From NCBI GenBank assembly GCA_964447145.1, contig CAYURW010000034.1, positions 1-24,343 on the forward strand: DNA of 24,343 bases. The letters run 5' to 3'. Positions 7,218 through 14,265 of the stretch are shown piece after piece. The stretch's first letter is position 1. The number at the start of each line of letters is the position of its first letter. Position numbers and translations under genes: made by a program. A model generated the notes under the pieces. The model worked only from the letters and a program-made list of their open reading frames with translations. It did no database searches and was not told the origin of the DNA. The DNA comes from BRH-c25 sp964447145 (lineage in GTDB: Bacteria; Bacillota; Clostridia; Lutisporales; Lutisporaceae).

Positions 7218-7985
7218 CTATCCTATTCCAAAAAGGCGCTTCCCATTTTCTTTTGTCTGCTGTGCAACTTCTTCAAAGGACATGCCCTTGATATCTGCGA
7301 TTTTTTCAGCCACCAGTCTCACATAACCGGGATCATTCCTTTTCCCCCTATGGGGAGCGGGGGTAAGGTAAGGGCTGTCTGTCTCGATAAGAAGCATGTC
7401 AATAGGAATCGCCTTGACAACCTCGATTGTCTTCCTTGAATTATTAAAGGTTATCGGGCCGCTTATTGAGATATAGAGCCCCATCTTAATGCACTCAAAG
7501 GCCATTTCCACGCTTCCCGAAAAACTATGCAGCACGCCCCCGACCTTTTCAATATTAGTTTTTTTAAATATATCGGTCACATCCCCGTGGGCCTCTCTAT
7601 CATGAACAATAACAGGGAGTTTGAGCTGCCTTGCCAGGTCTATCTGCTCTACAAGCCATCGCTTTTGAATGTCTCTGGGTGAGAAATCATAGTGATAATC
7701 CAACCCTATTTCCCCTATTGCTCTGACTTTGTTGTTCTCCGCAAGCCCGGCAAGCACAGCTATGGTTTTTTCTCCTGCACTTGATGCATCGTGGGGGTGA
7801 ACCCCCACTGCTGCATATATCTGCTCGTATTTCTCCGCCAATTCAATCGACTTGATAGAAGTTTCGATACTGCTGCCTGCGTTTAATATCAATTCCACAC
7901 CCTTTTGCCAGCATAGCCCTATGACTTCATCTCTGTCCGTATCAAATTTTTCATCATCCAAATGAGCATGTGTATCAAAAAGCAT
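7218..7985 (-). CDS. tatD: TatD-family metal-dependent deoxyribonuclease
   Basis: A TIM-barrel metallohydrolase of the TatD/YabD family; members are 3'-5' exonucleases or D-aminoacyl-tRNA-like hydrolases. All expected metal ligands are present in order: DTHAHLD (His6, His8), GEIGLDYHYD (Glu92), VHDRE (His128), HSFSG (His153) and ETDSPYL (Asp203). The 255-residue length is typical. The ATG at 7985 has GAGGAGGG before it and follows metG by 33 bp, so the two genes are very likely co-transcribed, as in B. subtilis metS-yabD. The precise biological substrate cannot be told from sequence. Confidence 0.95.
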   Translation of the reverse strand: MLFDTHAHLDDEKFDTDRDEVIGLCWQKGVELILNAGSSIETSIKSIELAEKYEQIYAAVGVHPHDASSAGEKTIAVLAGLAENNKVRAIGEIGLDYHYDFSPRDIQKRWLVEQIDLARQLKLPVIVHDREAHGDVTDIFKKTNIEKVGGVLHSFSGSVEMAFECIKMGLYISISGPITFNNSRKTIEVVKAIPIDMLLIETDSPYLTPAPHRGKRNDPGYVRLVAEKIADIKGMSFEEVAQQTKENGKRLFGIG

Positions 7986-8018
7986 TTCTGCCCTCCTCTC
8001 CCATGTCTTTCCTATATG

Positions 8019-9926
8019 TCATCTTACACGGCTTCCCGAGAGTATTTCGGAAAGTGGGGAAACCACAACCACGTCCTTCCCGTTATCAGCCGCTAGTATC
8101 ATTCCGTTGGATTCCACCCCGCAGAGTTTTACAGGTTTTAGATTCGCTACCAATACTACGGATTTGCCTATCAGCTCCTCCGGAGAATAGTACTCCGATA
8201 TCCCCGATACTACCTGGCGTTTTTCGGTGCCAACTTCAAGCTGCATTTTCAGAAGCTTTGAAGATCCCTTGATTTTCTCGCATTCCAGAACCTTTGCAAC
8301 CCTCAGTTCAGTTTTTGCAAAATCATCTATTGTGATATACTTCTCTTCCTTAGGTGCTTGGGTTGCCTCCGGTTCGCTCTTGTCAAACTCCACTCTGGGG
8401 AATATTATACCACCCTTTCTGGTAACAGTTCCGGGCTTTAGGGCTCCAAAGCTTTTAATGCTTTCCCATGATTTTAATGCCTCATCGCCAATGCCCAGCT
8501 GTTCAAATATTTTTACCGGAGTTTCAGGCATAAATGGCTTTACAAGCACAGCAATTATCCTCAAGGCCTCTGCAAGATTGTAAAGCACCGTAGCAAGCCT
8601 TCCTTTTCTGTTCTTATCCCTGGCAAGTACCCATGGCATTGTCTCATCAATATATTTGTTTGCCCTGCCAATAAGCTTCCAGATCTCGGTCAAAGCATTG
8701 GAAAAAAGTAAATCATCCATCAGCTCTTCCACTTTAGAAGGGACTGATTCCGCCAGTTCAATAAGACTATCATCCAGAGGGCTTTCGGTAATTTCAGGAA
8801 CGGGCACACTCTCCTCAAAGTATTTTCCCAGCATTGTCAGGGTCCTGGAAAGAAGATTTCCCAGATCATTAGCCAAATCAGAGTTCAACCTGTTTACCAG
8901 CGCCTCCTCGGAATAAATACCGTCCGATCCGAAGGGGACCTCCCTTAGTAAAAAGTATCTTATCGCATCTACTCCGTACTTCTGCAAAAGTATTATCGGA
9001 TCCACGACATTTCCCTTTGATTTTGACATTTTGCCGCCCTCAAGTATAAGCCAACCATGGCCGAATACTTGTTTTGGAAGGGGTTCTCCCAATGCCATAA
9101 GCATTATTGGCCAGATAATTGTATGAAACCTGACTATCTCTTTTCCAACGAGATGAACATCAGCAGGCCAATACCTTCTGTAATCTGAGTCGTTTTCACT
9201 TAAAAACCTAAGAGCTGTAATATAATTAGAGAGAGCATCTATCCACACATAAATAACATGCTTTTCATCAAAAGCAACCGGCACGCCCCAATTGAAGGAA
9301 GTCCTCGAAACGCATAGATCCTCGAGGCCGGGCCTTAGAAAGTTATTGAGCATTTCGTTTTGTCTGGTCTGGGGTTGTATAAAATCGGGATTATCTTCAA
9401 TATATTTTATCAATCTGTCCTGATATTTGGAGAGTTTGAAGAAATAGCTTTCCTCCTTTGTAAGCTCAACCTCCCTTCCGCAGTCGGGGCATTTCCCGTC
9501 AACCAGCTGCCTTTCTGCCCAGAATGATTCACAAGGGGTGCAATACCAGCCTTCGTATTCACTTTTGTATATGTCCCCCTGGTCATAGAGCTTCTTGAAA
9601 ATTTTCTGCACCGTTTCTTCATGCTGTTTATCGGTAGTCCTTATAAATCTGTCGTTGCTTATCTGCATTAACTCCCAAAGTTCCCTTATTCCCGCCACTA
9701 TTTCATCCACGTATTGCTTTGGAGCGACACCTTTTTCCTCGGCCTTTCTTTGGATCTTCTGCCCGTGTTCATCAGTGCCAGTAAGAAACATAACGTCATA
9801 GCCCTGCATCCTTTTGAATCTGGCCGCAGCATCGGCGGCAACAGTGGTGTACGTATGCCCGATATGCAGTTTGTCGCTTGGATAGTATATCGGGGTAGTG
9901 ATATAGTATGTCTTTTTTTCTCCCAT
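8019..9926 (-). CDS. metG: Methionyl-tRNA synthetase with C-terminal tRNA-binding domain
   Basis: Charges initiator and elongator tRNA-Met with methionine. The class I signature is HIGH at 21-24 and KMSKS in GGKMSKSKGNVVDP. A Cys4 zinc knuckle (CTPCESFW and CPDCGRE, about 128-147) is present. The anticodon-binding domain contains NKYIDETMPWVLARD. The final ~105 residues (from YITIDDFAKTELRVAK) form an EMAP-like tRNA-binding domain that makes the enzyme a dimer. At 635 residues it is full length. The ATG at 9926 has AAGGAGG upstream. Expression is controlled by the T-box leader at 9946-10227, which reads the level of uncharged tRNA-Met. Confidence 0.97.
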   Translation of the reverse strand: MGEKKTYYITTPIYYPSDKLHIGHTYTTVAADAAARFKRMQGYDVMFLTGTDEHGQKIQRKAEEKGVAPKQYVDEIVAGIRELWELMQISNDRFIRTTDKQHEETVQKIFKKLYDQGDIYKSEYEGWYCTPCESFWAERQLVDGKCPDCGREVELTKEESYFFKLSKYQDRLIKYIEDNPDFIQPQTRQNEMLNNFLRPGLEDLCVSRTSFNWGVPVAFDEKHVIYVWIDALSNYITALRFLSENDSDYRRYWPADVHLVGKEIVRFHTIIWPIMLMALGEPLPKQVFGHGWLILEGGKMSKSKGNVVDPIILLQKYGVDAIRYFLLREVPFGSDGIYSEEALVNRLNSDLANDLGNLLSRTLTMLGKYFEESVPVPEITESPLDDSLIELAESVPSKVEELMDDLLFSNALTEIWKLIGRANKYIDETMPWVLARDKNRKGRLATVLYNLAEALRIIAVLVKPFMPETPVKIFEQLGIGDEALKSWESIKSFGALKPGTVTRKGGIIFPRVEFDKSEPEATQAPKEEKYITIDDFAKTELRVAKVLECEKIKGSSKLLKMQLEVGTEKRQVVSGISEYYSPEELIGKSVVLVANLKPVKLCGVESNGMILAADNGKDVVVVSPLSEILSGSRVR

Positions 9927-9945
9927 AATGATTCCTCCTTATAGA

Positions 9946-9979
9946 TATAAAAACTCCCATCCCATAAAGGGACGAGAGT
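9946..9979 (-). terminator. Regulated terminator of the metG T-box
   Basis: On the minus strand ACTCTCGTCCC pairs with GGGATGGGAGT (11 bp, two G-T) around TTTATG, followed by TTTTTAT. It lies between the T-box sequence and the metG ribosome site, as needed for attenuation. Confidence 0.9.
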
Positions 9980-10227
9980 AAATCGTGTTACCACCCTGAT
10001 TCTTTCCTGCCTTGCGGAAGGAAACTCATTAAGTGACTCCTTCGTATCAGTTCATCACTTTGCTGTATAACGTCAGCTTCCCGTTACAGGCTAAGCAATT
10101 GCCTCACCCGTACAGTTCAGGGGCCATGTTGGGTTGGTTTTATGTACCGGATCGCACCATTCCCGGCTCTCTGAGACAAATATGCCAACTTACTCTTCCC
10201 ATCATTACTTTTAGTATGATAATTATA
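9946..10227 (-). promoter_or_regulatory. T-box leader (tRNA-Met sensing) of metG
   Basis: On the minus strand the conserved T-box AGGGTGGTAACACG occupies 9984-9997. Upstream, the Stem I region shows AGAGAGCCGG and the distal hairpin segment GGTGCGATCCGG. The likely specifier codon is ATG at 10125-10127 followed by a purine, matching methionine. Uncharged tRNA-Met would bind the specifier and the T-box bulge, favour the antiterminator and switch metG on. The competing terminator is listed separately. The 5' boundary is approximate. Confidence 0.93.
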
Positions 10228-10233
10228 CAATTC

Positions 10234-10262
10234 AATATACAGCATTATCTATGGTATGTCAA
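10234..10262 (-). promoter_or_regulatory. Sigma-A promoter of the metG T-box transcript
   Basis: TTGACA (10257-10262) and TATATT (10234-10239) with 17 bp between on the minus strand. Transcription would begin near 10227, just ahead of Stem I. A TATAAT a few bases downstream lacks a well-spaced -35. Confidence 0.7.
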
Positions 10263-10311
10263 TGGTTTTGCCAATGAAAATTATACTCTATGAATAAAAT
10301 TCAAATTATTG

Positions 10312-10824
10312 TTACAGAGTAAGGATAAACCTGCATATAAGAATTGCCGTAAGAATACCAGCTATGTCTGCTATCAGAGCAGCCGCCAATGTATGGCGTA
10401 TATTCTTTATACCGATAGATCCAAAGTAAACAGTTATGGTATAAAAAATTGTTTCGGTGCTGCCCATTATTATACTTGCCAGTACCCCCCCGCGGCTGTC
10501 TGCACCGCTTCTTTTCAATATGTCCGCCAGGATTCCCAATGCGCCGCTCCCGGACAAAGGCTTAATAATAATCAGGGGCATTACCTCCTCGGGGATCCCG
10601 GCAATATTTGTCAGAGGCCTGGCAATACCAAGAATAAAACCGAGCCCCCCGGAGCTCCGGAGCATCCCCACTGCAAGAAGCATAGCCGCTATATACGGAA
10701 GTATCCTGAATGTAATCATCAACCCGTCTCCGGCCCCCCTGATAAATGCTTCATATACATTAACTCCTTTAAGATAGCCATAAACAAGGATAAACATTAT
10801 TATAAAAGGAATAATGCAACTCAT
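10312..10824 (-). CDS. spmB: Spore maturation protein B
   Basis: A polytopic membrane protein of the nucleoside-recognition (Gate) family that works with SpmA in dehydrating the spore core. The 170 residues hold about five hydrophobic helices and family sequences IIIKPLSGSGALGILAD and GGVLASIIMGSTETIFYT, which are characteristic of SpmB. The start at 10824 (MSCIIPFIIM) gives the family N-terminus and an ATGA overlap with the spmA stop; an in-frame ATG five codons upstream is less likely. The gene is translationally coupled to spmA. No obvious terminator follows before the metG promoter. Confidence 0.93.
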   Translation of the reverse strand: MSCIIPFIIMFILVYGYLKGVNVYEAFIRGAGDGLMITFRILPYIAAMLLAVGMLRSSGGLGFILGIARPLTNIAGIPEEVMPLIIIKPLSGSGALGILADILKRSGADSRGGVLASIIMGSTETIFYTITVYFGSIGIKNIRHTLAAALIADIAGILTAILICRFILTL

Positions 10825-11408
10825 TTTCCGCCACCCCATACCCTTTCGAACAGTTTGCTGGCTGTGATCCCAACAGTAACTGCCGCAAATGAAGAAATTA
10901 TTGTTGGAATTATTATTATTCCGGGATTAGCTGACCCAGCCGAAACTCTTAGTGACAAAACAGTAGCCGGTAACAACTGTATTGGTGCGGCATTTATAAC
11001 AAGAAAAAGACACATAGCATTTGTTGCGGTATCTTTTTGAGGATTTAACTTCTGAAGCTCCTCCATAGCTTTCAGCCCCATGGGAGTGGCCGCATTTCCA
11101 AGGCCTAGCATATTTGATGTAATATTCATTATTATTGCCCCCATAGCAGCACTTTTGAGAGGCATCCCCTTAAACAGCAGTTTCATTGCAGGTCTTATCA
11201 AAAATGATATGTTTTCCGTCAATCCCGAGTCCTCAGCCACCTTAAGCACTCCGCACCAAAGCATCATACCCCCCAGGAGTCCAATACCAAGCTCAACTGA
11301 AGATCGAAGAGAAATAAACATTTCATCCGTCAGCTGCCCGAGCCTTCCTCCCGTTGCTGCAAATACCACAGCAACAGCTATCATATAGTACCAAAGCCTG
11401 TTTATCAT
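10821..11408 (-). CDS. spmA: Spore maturation protein A
   Basis: Membrane partner of SpmB; both carry Gate-type helices and are needed for full spore core dehydration and heat resistance. Typical segments are GLLGGMMLWCGVLKVAEDSG, NITSNMLGLGNAATPMGLKA and NAMCLFLVINAAPIQLLPAT, which together identify SpmA. Starting at the internal ATG at 11408 (MINRLWYYMIAV) gives 195 residues, the usual family size; six upstream codons are also in frame. No GGAGG-like ribosome site is visible before it. A hairpin terminator lies upstream at 11432-11480. The spmA-spmB pair marks the host as a spore former. Confidence 0.93.
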   Translation of the reverse strand: MINRLWYYMIAVAVVFAATGGRLGQLTDEMFISLRSSVELGIGLLGGMMLWCGVLKVAEDSGLTENISFLIRPAMKLLFKGMPLKSAAMGAIIMNITSNMLGLGNAATPMGLKAMEELQKLNPQKDTATNAMCLFLVINAAPIQLLPATVLSLRVSAGSANPGIIIIPTIISSFAAVTVGITASKLFERVWGGGK

Positions 11409-11431
11409 AAAAACACCATCCGCCAATTACC

Positions 11432-11480
11432 AAAAAAGGTTTTATAGCATAAGAAGGTTGCAATTTCCTATGCTATAAAA
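11432..11480 (-). terminator. Hairpin terminator after the FAD/Rieske gene
   Basis: Perfect 12-bp arms TTTTATAGCATA (11440-11451) and TATGCTATAAAA (11469-11480) around a 17-nt loop. On the minus strand it is followed by CC and six T. It would stop transcripts from the oxidoreductase gene before spmA; a role in the spmA leader is the alternative. Confidence 0.6.
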
Positions 11481-11534
11481 TATATGGCGGTTTGGGGTTA
11501 TTTATCACATATTGGCCAATCTGTATTATCTTTA

Positions 11535-11680
11535 GAGTAAAATGCTTCCTTATCGGTTAAGTATTATCTTTTTGGCTAAGTACATATTATTGATCAAATA
11601 CCTCTTATTGTTCAAGCACTTCCCTATTAGTTAAGTACTATCTTATTGGCTATGCACATTATTAATTAAGTACATTCGGT
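11535..11680. repeat. Degenerate ~19-bp tandem repeat array, about eight copies
   Basis: Approximate plus-strand consensus TATTGGTTAAGTACTATCT. The 7-base cores (TAAGTAC and variants TAAGTAT, CAAATAC, CAAGCAC, TATGCAC, AAAATGC) start at 11539, 11558, 11577, 11595, 11613, 11632, 11651 and 11667, giving spacings of 19, 19, 18, 18, 19, 19 and 16. The last copy overlaps the final codons and stop of the FAD/Rieske gene. The array does not resemble a CRISPR, since there are no distinct spacers, and it encodes nothing evident. Confidence 0.75.
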
Positions 11681-13233
11681 TCGATTTTATTCTTGTTATG
11701 GCAGTCGTGCTCCAGCTTATTAACTGCGGGGCCTTCAAGTATATTCCCATCATAAGTAAATCTGGAACCGTGACACGGGCAATCCCAGGATTTTTCTGCA
11801 TCATTCCATTTTAGTTCGCAGCCCATATGTGTGCATGTGGTATCTACAGTATGGATACCCCCATTATTGTCCTTGTAAATCCCCATTTTGCAGCCCTCTA
11901 TTTTTGCTTCTCCAGCCTCCCCCTCCTCAAGCTCTATATTCTGGGGCACGGGTTTTAGCTTTCCTGTGACCAAATTAGCTGCTACACCGGCATTGGTGGA
12001 CATAAAACTAATAATTGAAGGATTAGGTACGAATCGGGAAGGAGAGTATAATTCCTCCCATGGATTCTCTCCCTTTATTATTAAGTCCTTAATGATCATT
12101 GACGAAACTGTGCTGTTTGTCATTCCCCATTTTCTAAAGCCGGTGGCCACATATATGTTCGGCGTTTTTGATGTCAGCCTGCCTGCATAGGGCACCTTAT
12201 CAAGAGTTGTATAATCTTGAGCAGACCACCTGTATAGCAATTGCTGCACATCATAATGGCTCCTGGCAAAATCCATAAGGTTTTCATAGTGTTTATTAAG
12301 ATTCGTTTCGCGGGCCGTCTTGTGATGTTCTCCTGCAACCAGCAGTATCTCGGATCCTTCATATTCATGCGAGCGCAATGATCTCCCCGGATCCTCCGCC
12401 GAGACATACATCCCTCCGGGAAATTTCTCTTTGACCTTCAGTGCAAGTAAATAAGACCTTTCAGGGTACATTCTGGCAAAATAGAACCCCATACCATCAT
12501 AACAAGGAAAATGAGAAGCAATAACAATGTTATCGGCAGTGACCTTTTTCCCTTTATCCGTTACCACTGCTCCTGGGTTTCCCTCATTTACGTCAATCAC
12601 TCTCGTATTTTCAAATATAAAGCATCCGTCACCTTCAATCTTTTTTGATAAAGCTGTCAGGTATTTACGGGGATGAAACCGAGCCTGATCATCAAACTTT
12701 ACTGCACCCTTAATTTTAAAGGGAAGAGGTATATTTTCAGTAAATGATGCCTTTAATCCAAGGCTGGAAGCCGTACCTGCCTCATCTGCAACCTTTTGCA
12801 GATATGAATCGGCAAATGTAAAGGTATATGAAGGCTCCCAATGAAAGTCGCAATCAATATCCTCATTATTTACAATGCTAAAAATCGTACTTATTGCAGC
12901 TTGATTTGCATCGGCATATTGCTTTGCTTTTTCCTTCCCCATATAATTTTTTATTTTGCTATAAATTATGCTGTGTTGCGAAGTAATTTTTGCGGTGGTA
13001 TGACCGCTTGTGCCCTGTGCGATCCTGCCTGCCTCAATAACTGCAACCTTAAATCCCTCCTTTTTTAGGAGGTATGCCGTTGTGAGGCCTGTCATACCTC
13101 CTCCCACTACCGCAACTTCGGTTTTTATATCCTCCTGCAAATACGGGTAGTCAGTTTTTTTACTGGCTGCCAGCCAAAAGGATTCCGTTGGTACCCTAAA
13201 GTCAACGAAACCTGATTTTTTGTTCTTTTCCAT
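11662..13233 (-). CDS. FAD-dependent oxidoreductase with C-terminal Rieske 2Fe-2S domain
   Basis: An amino-acid-oxidase-like (DAO) flavoprotein fused to a Rieske domain, similar in layout to B. subtilis YhfW. The dinucleotide motif VVGGGMTGLTTAYLL is at 42-56, followed by a Glu at the strand end (VIEAGR) and GTSGHTTAK. The C-terminal domain (about 430-517) has both Rieske cluster motifs, CTHMGC and CPCHGS, giving two Cys and two His ligands. No signal peptide or membrane helix is apparent, so it is probably cytosolic. Substrate is unknown. The ATG at 13233 lies behind GGAAGTGAGAAC, a weak ribosome site. It stands alone between the repeat array and the divergent abrB gene, and is not part of the conserved B. 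subtilis-like block. Confidence 0.88.
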   Translation of the reverse strand: MEKNKKSGFVDFRVPTESFWLAASKKTDYPYLQEDIKTEVAVVGGGMTGLTTAYLLKKEGFKVAVIEAGRIAQGTSGHTTAKITSQHSIIYSKIKNYMGKEKAKQYADANQAAISTIFSIVNNEDIDCDFHWEPSYTFTFADSYLQKVADEAGTASSLGLKASFTENIPLPFKIKGAVKFDDQARFHPRKYLTALSKKIEGDGCFIFENTRVIDVNEGNPGAVVTDKGKKVTADNIVIASHFPCYDGMGFYFARMYPERSYLLALKVKEKFPGGMYVSAEDPGRSLRSHEYEGSEILLVAGEHHKTARETNLNKHYENLMDFARSHYDVQQLLYRWSAQDYTTLDKVPYAGRLTSKTPNIYVATGFRKWGMTNSTVSSMIIKDLIIKGENPWEELYSPSRFVPNPSIISFMSTNAGVAANLVTGKLKPVPQNIELEEGEAGEAKIEGCKMGIYKDNNGGIHTVDTTCTHMGCELKWNDAEKSWDCPCHGSRFTYDGNILEGPAVNKLEHDCHNKNKIEPNVLN

Positions 13234-13606
13234 TAAGTTCTCACTTCCTATTGTTTTTTGTATTTATGCTATTTTTAAATTATTTGCTATTTTGCAATAA
13301 ATATCCCTTGTCAGCTGCTTATCCAATAGATATCAAACCCACTGATCCTTTAACTATAAAAAATCTGTTTAAGCATCGCTAAAACAGATTTATGTTACCT
13401 TAATTTTCTTCAGGTTGAAACAAACCTACATTATTGTTTATTCGCCGCATATTATAAATATTAGCTTCCAAATGCAAAACACATCTTTTCCGAAGTGTTT
13501 TTCTTTTACAGCTTTTATCACAGATGGTAAAAGAGTATTGAATATCAATATTGATAAATCCGGAATAATAAGTAATAATAACTACAAATTAATTTATTGT
13601 ATTTGG
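13234..13606. other. Intergenic region between oxidoreductase and abrB, rich in inverted repeats
   Basis: No gene seen. Three symmetric elements stand out. First, a long hairpin at 13361-13391 (AAATCTGTTT/AAACAGATTT plus an inner AGC/GCT) followed on the minus strand by a run of T, which looks like a terminator or attenuator upstream of the oxidoreductase gene. Second, arms TCTTTTAC/GTAAAAGA at 13502-13534. Third, a perfect 14-bp palindrome TATCAATATTGATA at 13543-13556. No clear consensus promoter for the oxidoreductase was found. Confidence 0.6.
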
Positions 13607-13635
13607 TTGACTTTAATTGTCATAAATGTTAACAT
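13607..13635 (+). promoter_or_regulatory. Sigma-A promoter of abrB
   Basis: TTGACT (13607-13612), a 17-bp spacer, and TAACAT (13630-13635). Transcription would start near 13642, placing the Spo0A box at about +7 to +15. Confidence 0.6.
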
Positions 13636-13647
13636 TTAATTAAGAAA

Positions 13648-13656
13648 TTGTCGAAA
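13648..13656 (+). promoter_or_regulatory. Perfect Spo0A box (0A box) in the abrB leader
   Basis: TTGTCGAAA matches the Spo0A binding consensus at all nine positions. Its place just downstream of the start site is the arrangement known for repression of B. subtilis abrB by phosphorylated Spo0A. A weaker match, TTGTCATAA (7 of 9), lies at 13617-13625 within the promoter spacer. Confidence 0.7.
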
Positions 13657-13684
13657 TATGTTGACTAATGCAGGAGGGAAAATA

Positions 13685-13924
13685 ATGAAATCTACAGGTA
13701 TCGTCAGAAAAGTCGATGAACTAGGAAGGGTTGTAATTCCTATAGAATTAAGGAGAACCCTCAATATCGAAGAAAAAGACTCACTAGAAATATATGTTGA
13801 TGGTGAACACATCATACTTAAGAAGTATGAGCCTGCATGTATATTCTGTGGAAATGCAAAGGACATTATAAACTATAAGGGCAAGAACATATGCCCTATT
13901 TGTATGGGGGAATTGAAAGGCTAA
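13685..13924 (+). CDS. abrB: AbrB-family transition-state regulator
   Basis: A small DNA-binding protein that represses post-exponential and sporulation genes during growth. The N-terminal swapped-hairpin domain MKSTGIVRKVDELGRVVIP...EIYVDGEHIILKKY (about 1-53) is nearly identical to B. subtilis AbrB. The C-terminus differs: it has two CxxC pairs (CIFC and CPIC, about 56-74), a putative zinc-binding form seen in clostridial AbrB proteins. Starting at 13685, after AGGAGGG, gives 79 residues and the family N-terminus; an in-frame upstream codon at 13658 is rejected. It is on the opposite strand to most of the window but holds the same place between rsmI and metG as in B. subtilis. Regulation by Spo0A is supported by the box in its leader. 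Confidence 0.95.
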   Translation: MKSTGIVRKVDELGRVVIPIELRRTLNIEEKDSLEIYVDGEHIILKKYEPACIFCGNAKDIINYKGKNICPICMGELKG

Positions 13925-13963
13925 CTAAAGAGGTTGCGTCAGAATTTTTGGAATAATCAAACA

Positions 13964-13998
13964 AAAACCGTGCAAAATCATTGATTTTACACGGTTTT
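13964..13998 (+). terminator. Terminator after abrB
   Basis: AAAACCGTG pairs with CACGGTTTT and an inner AAAATC pairs with GATTTT around a 3-nt loop. On the plus strand the T-run is only the four T ending the stem, then CGC. On the minus strand five T are followed by G, so it may work in both directions. Confidence 0.75.
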
Positions 13999-14020
13999 CG
14001 CTATGTTGCAGGTAAAAACG

Positions 14021-14057
14021 ATAAAAAGGGGCGCATCTCTGTTTTCACTAGAGGCGC
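14021..14057 (-). terminator. Terminator after the DUF1858 gene
   Basis: On the minus strand GCGCCTCT pairs with AGAG-GCGC across a two-base bulge, followed by CCCTTTTTAT. It lies 14 bases after the stop of the DUF1858 gene and ends the rsmI transcript. Confidence 0.75.
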
Positions 14058-14070
14058 AACTCCTTTAATC

Positions 14071-14265
14071 TTACTCATTTACCTTATTTAAGTCTTCCAA
14101 AATCTGATCTGCATCAAAGCCATGAACCACAGCGGCCTGTTCAATAGATTCCCCTGTAGCACCCGGGCAGCTGAGACAATGCATACCATAACTCATAAAA
14201 ACTTCAGCTGTCTTGGGATTTGCCCTTAATACCTGAGCCACTGTCATATCCTTCGTGAATTCCAT
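14071..14265 (-). CDS. DUF1858 small protein (hybrid-cluster-protein-associated type)
   Basis: A 64-residue protein of the DUF1858 family, often found alone or fused to redox enzymes in anaerobes; function unknown. Family wording is clear: FTKDMTVAQVLRANPKTAEVFMSYGMHCLSCPGATGESIEQAAVVHG. A CxxC pair (HCLSCPG) at about 30-33 could bind metal or act in redox. The start at 14265 is chosen because AAAGGAGG lies seven bases upstream; six codons of upstream frame run through that ribosome site. Its 5' end overlaps the rsmI reading frame by 62 bp, so it is probably co-transcribed with rsmI. A terminator follows. Confidence 0.88.
   Translation of the reverse strand: MEFTKDMTVAQVLRANPKTAEVFMSYGMHCLSCPGATGESIEQAAVVHGFDADQILEDLNKVNE

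Noticed and set aside
8019..9926. Insertion sequences or transposases anywhere in the window
   Set aside because: No transposase-like frame or paired IS ends were found; the MITE-like element is the only candidate and is kept as a low-score finding.
10309..11040. Plus-strand open frame of 243 codons opposite spmA and spmB
   Set aside because: It mirrors the clear spmAB coding region, has no ribosome site, and its translation resembles no known protein.
11535..11680. Possible CRISPR array
   Set aside because: The repeats are contiguous and degenerate with no unique spacers, and no cas genes are present.
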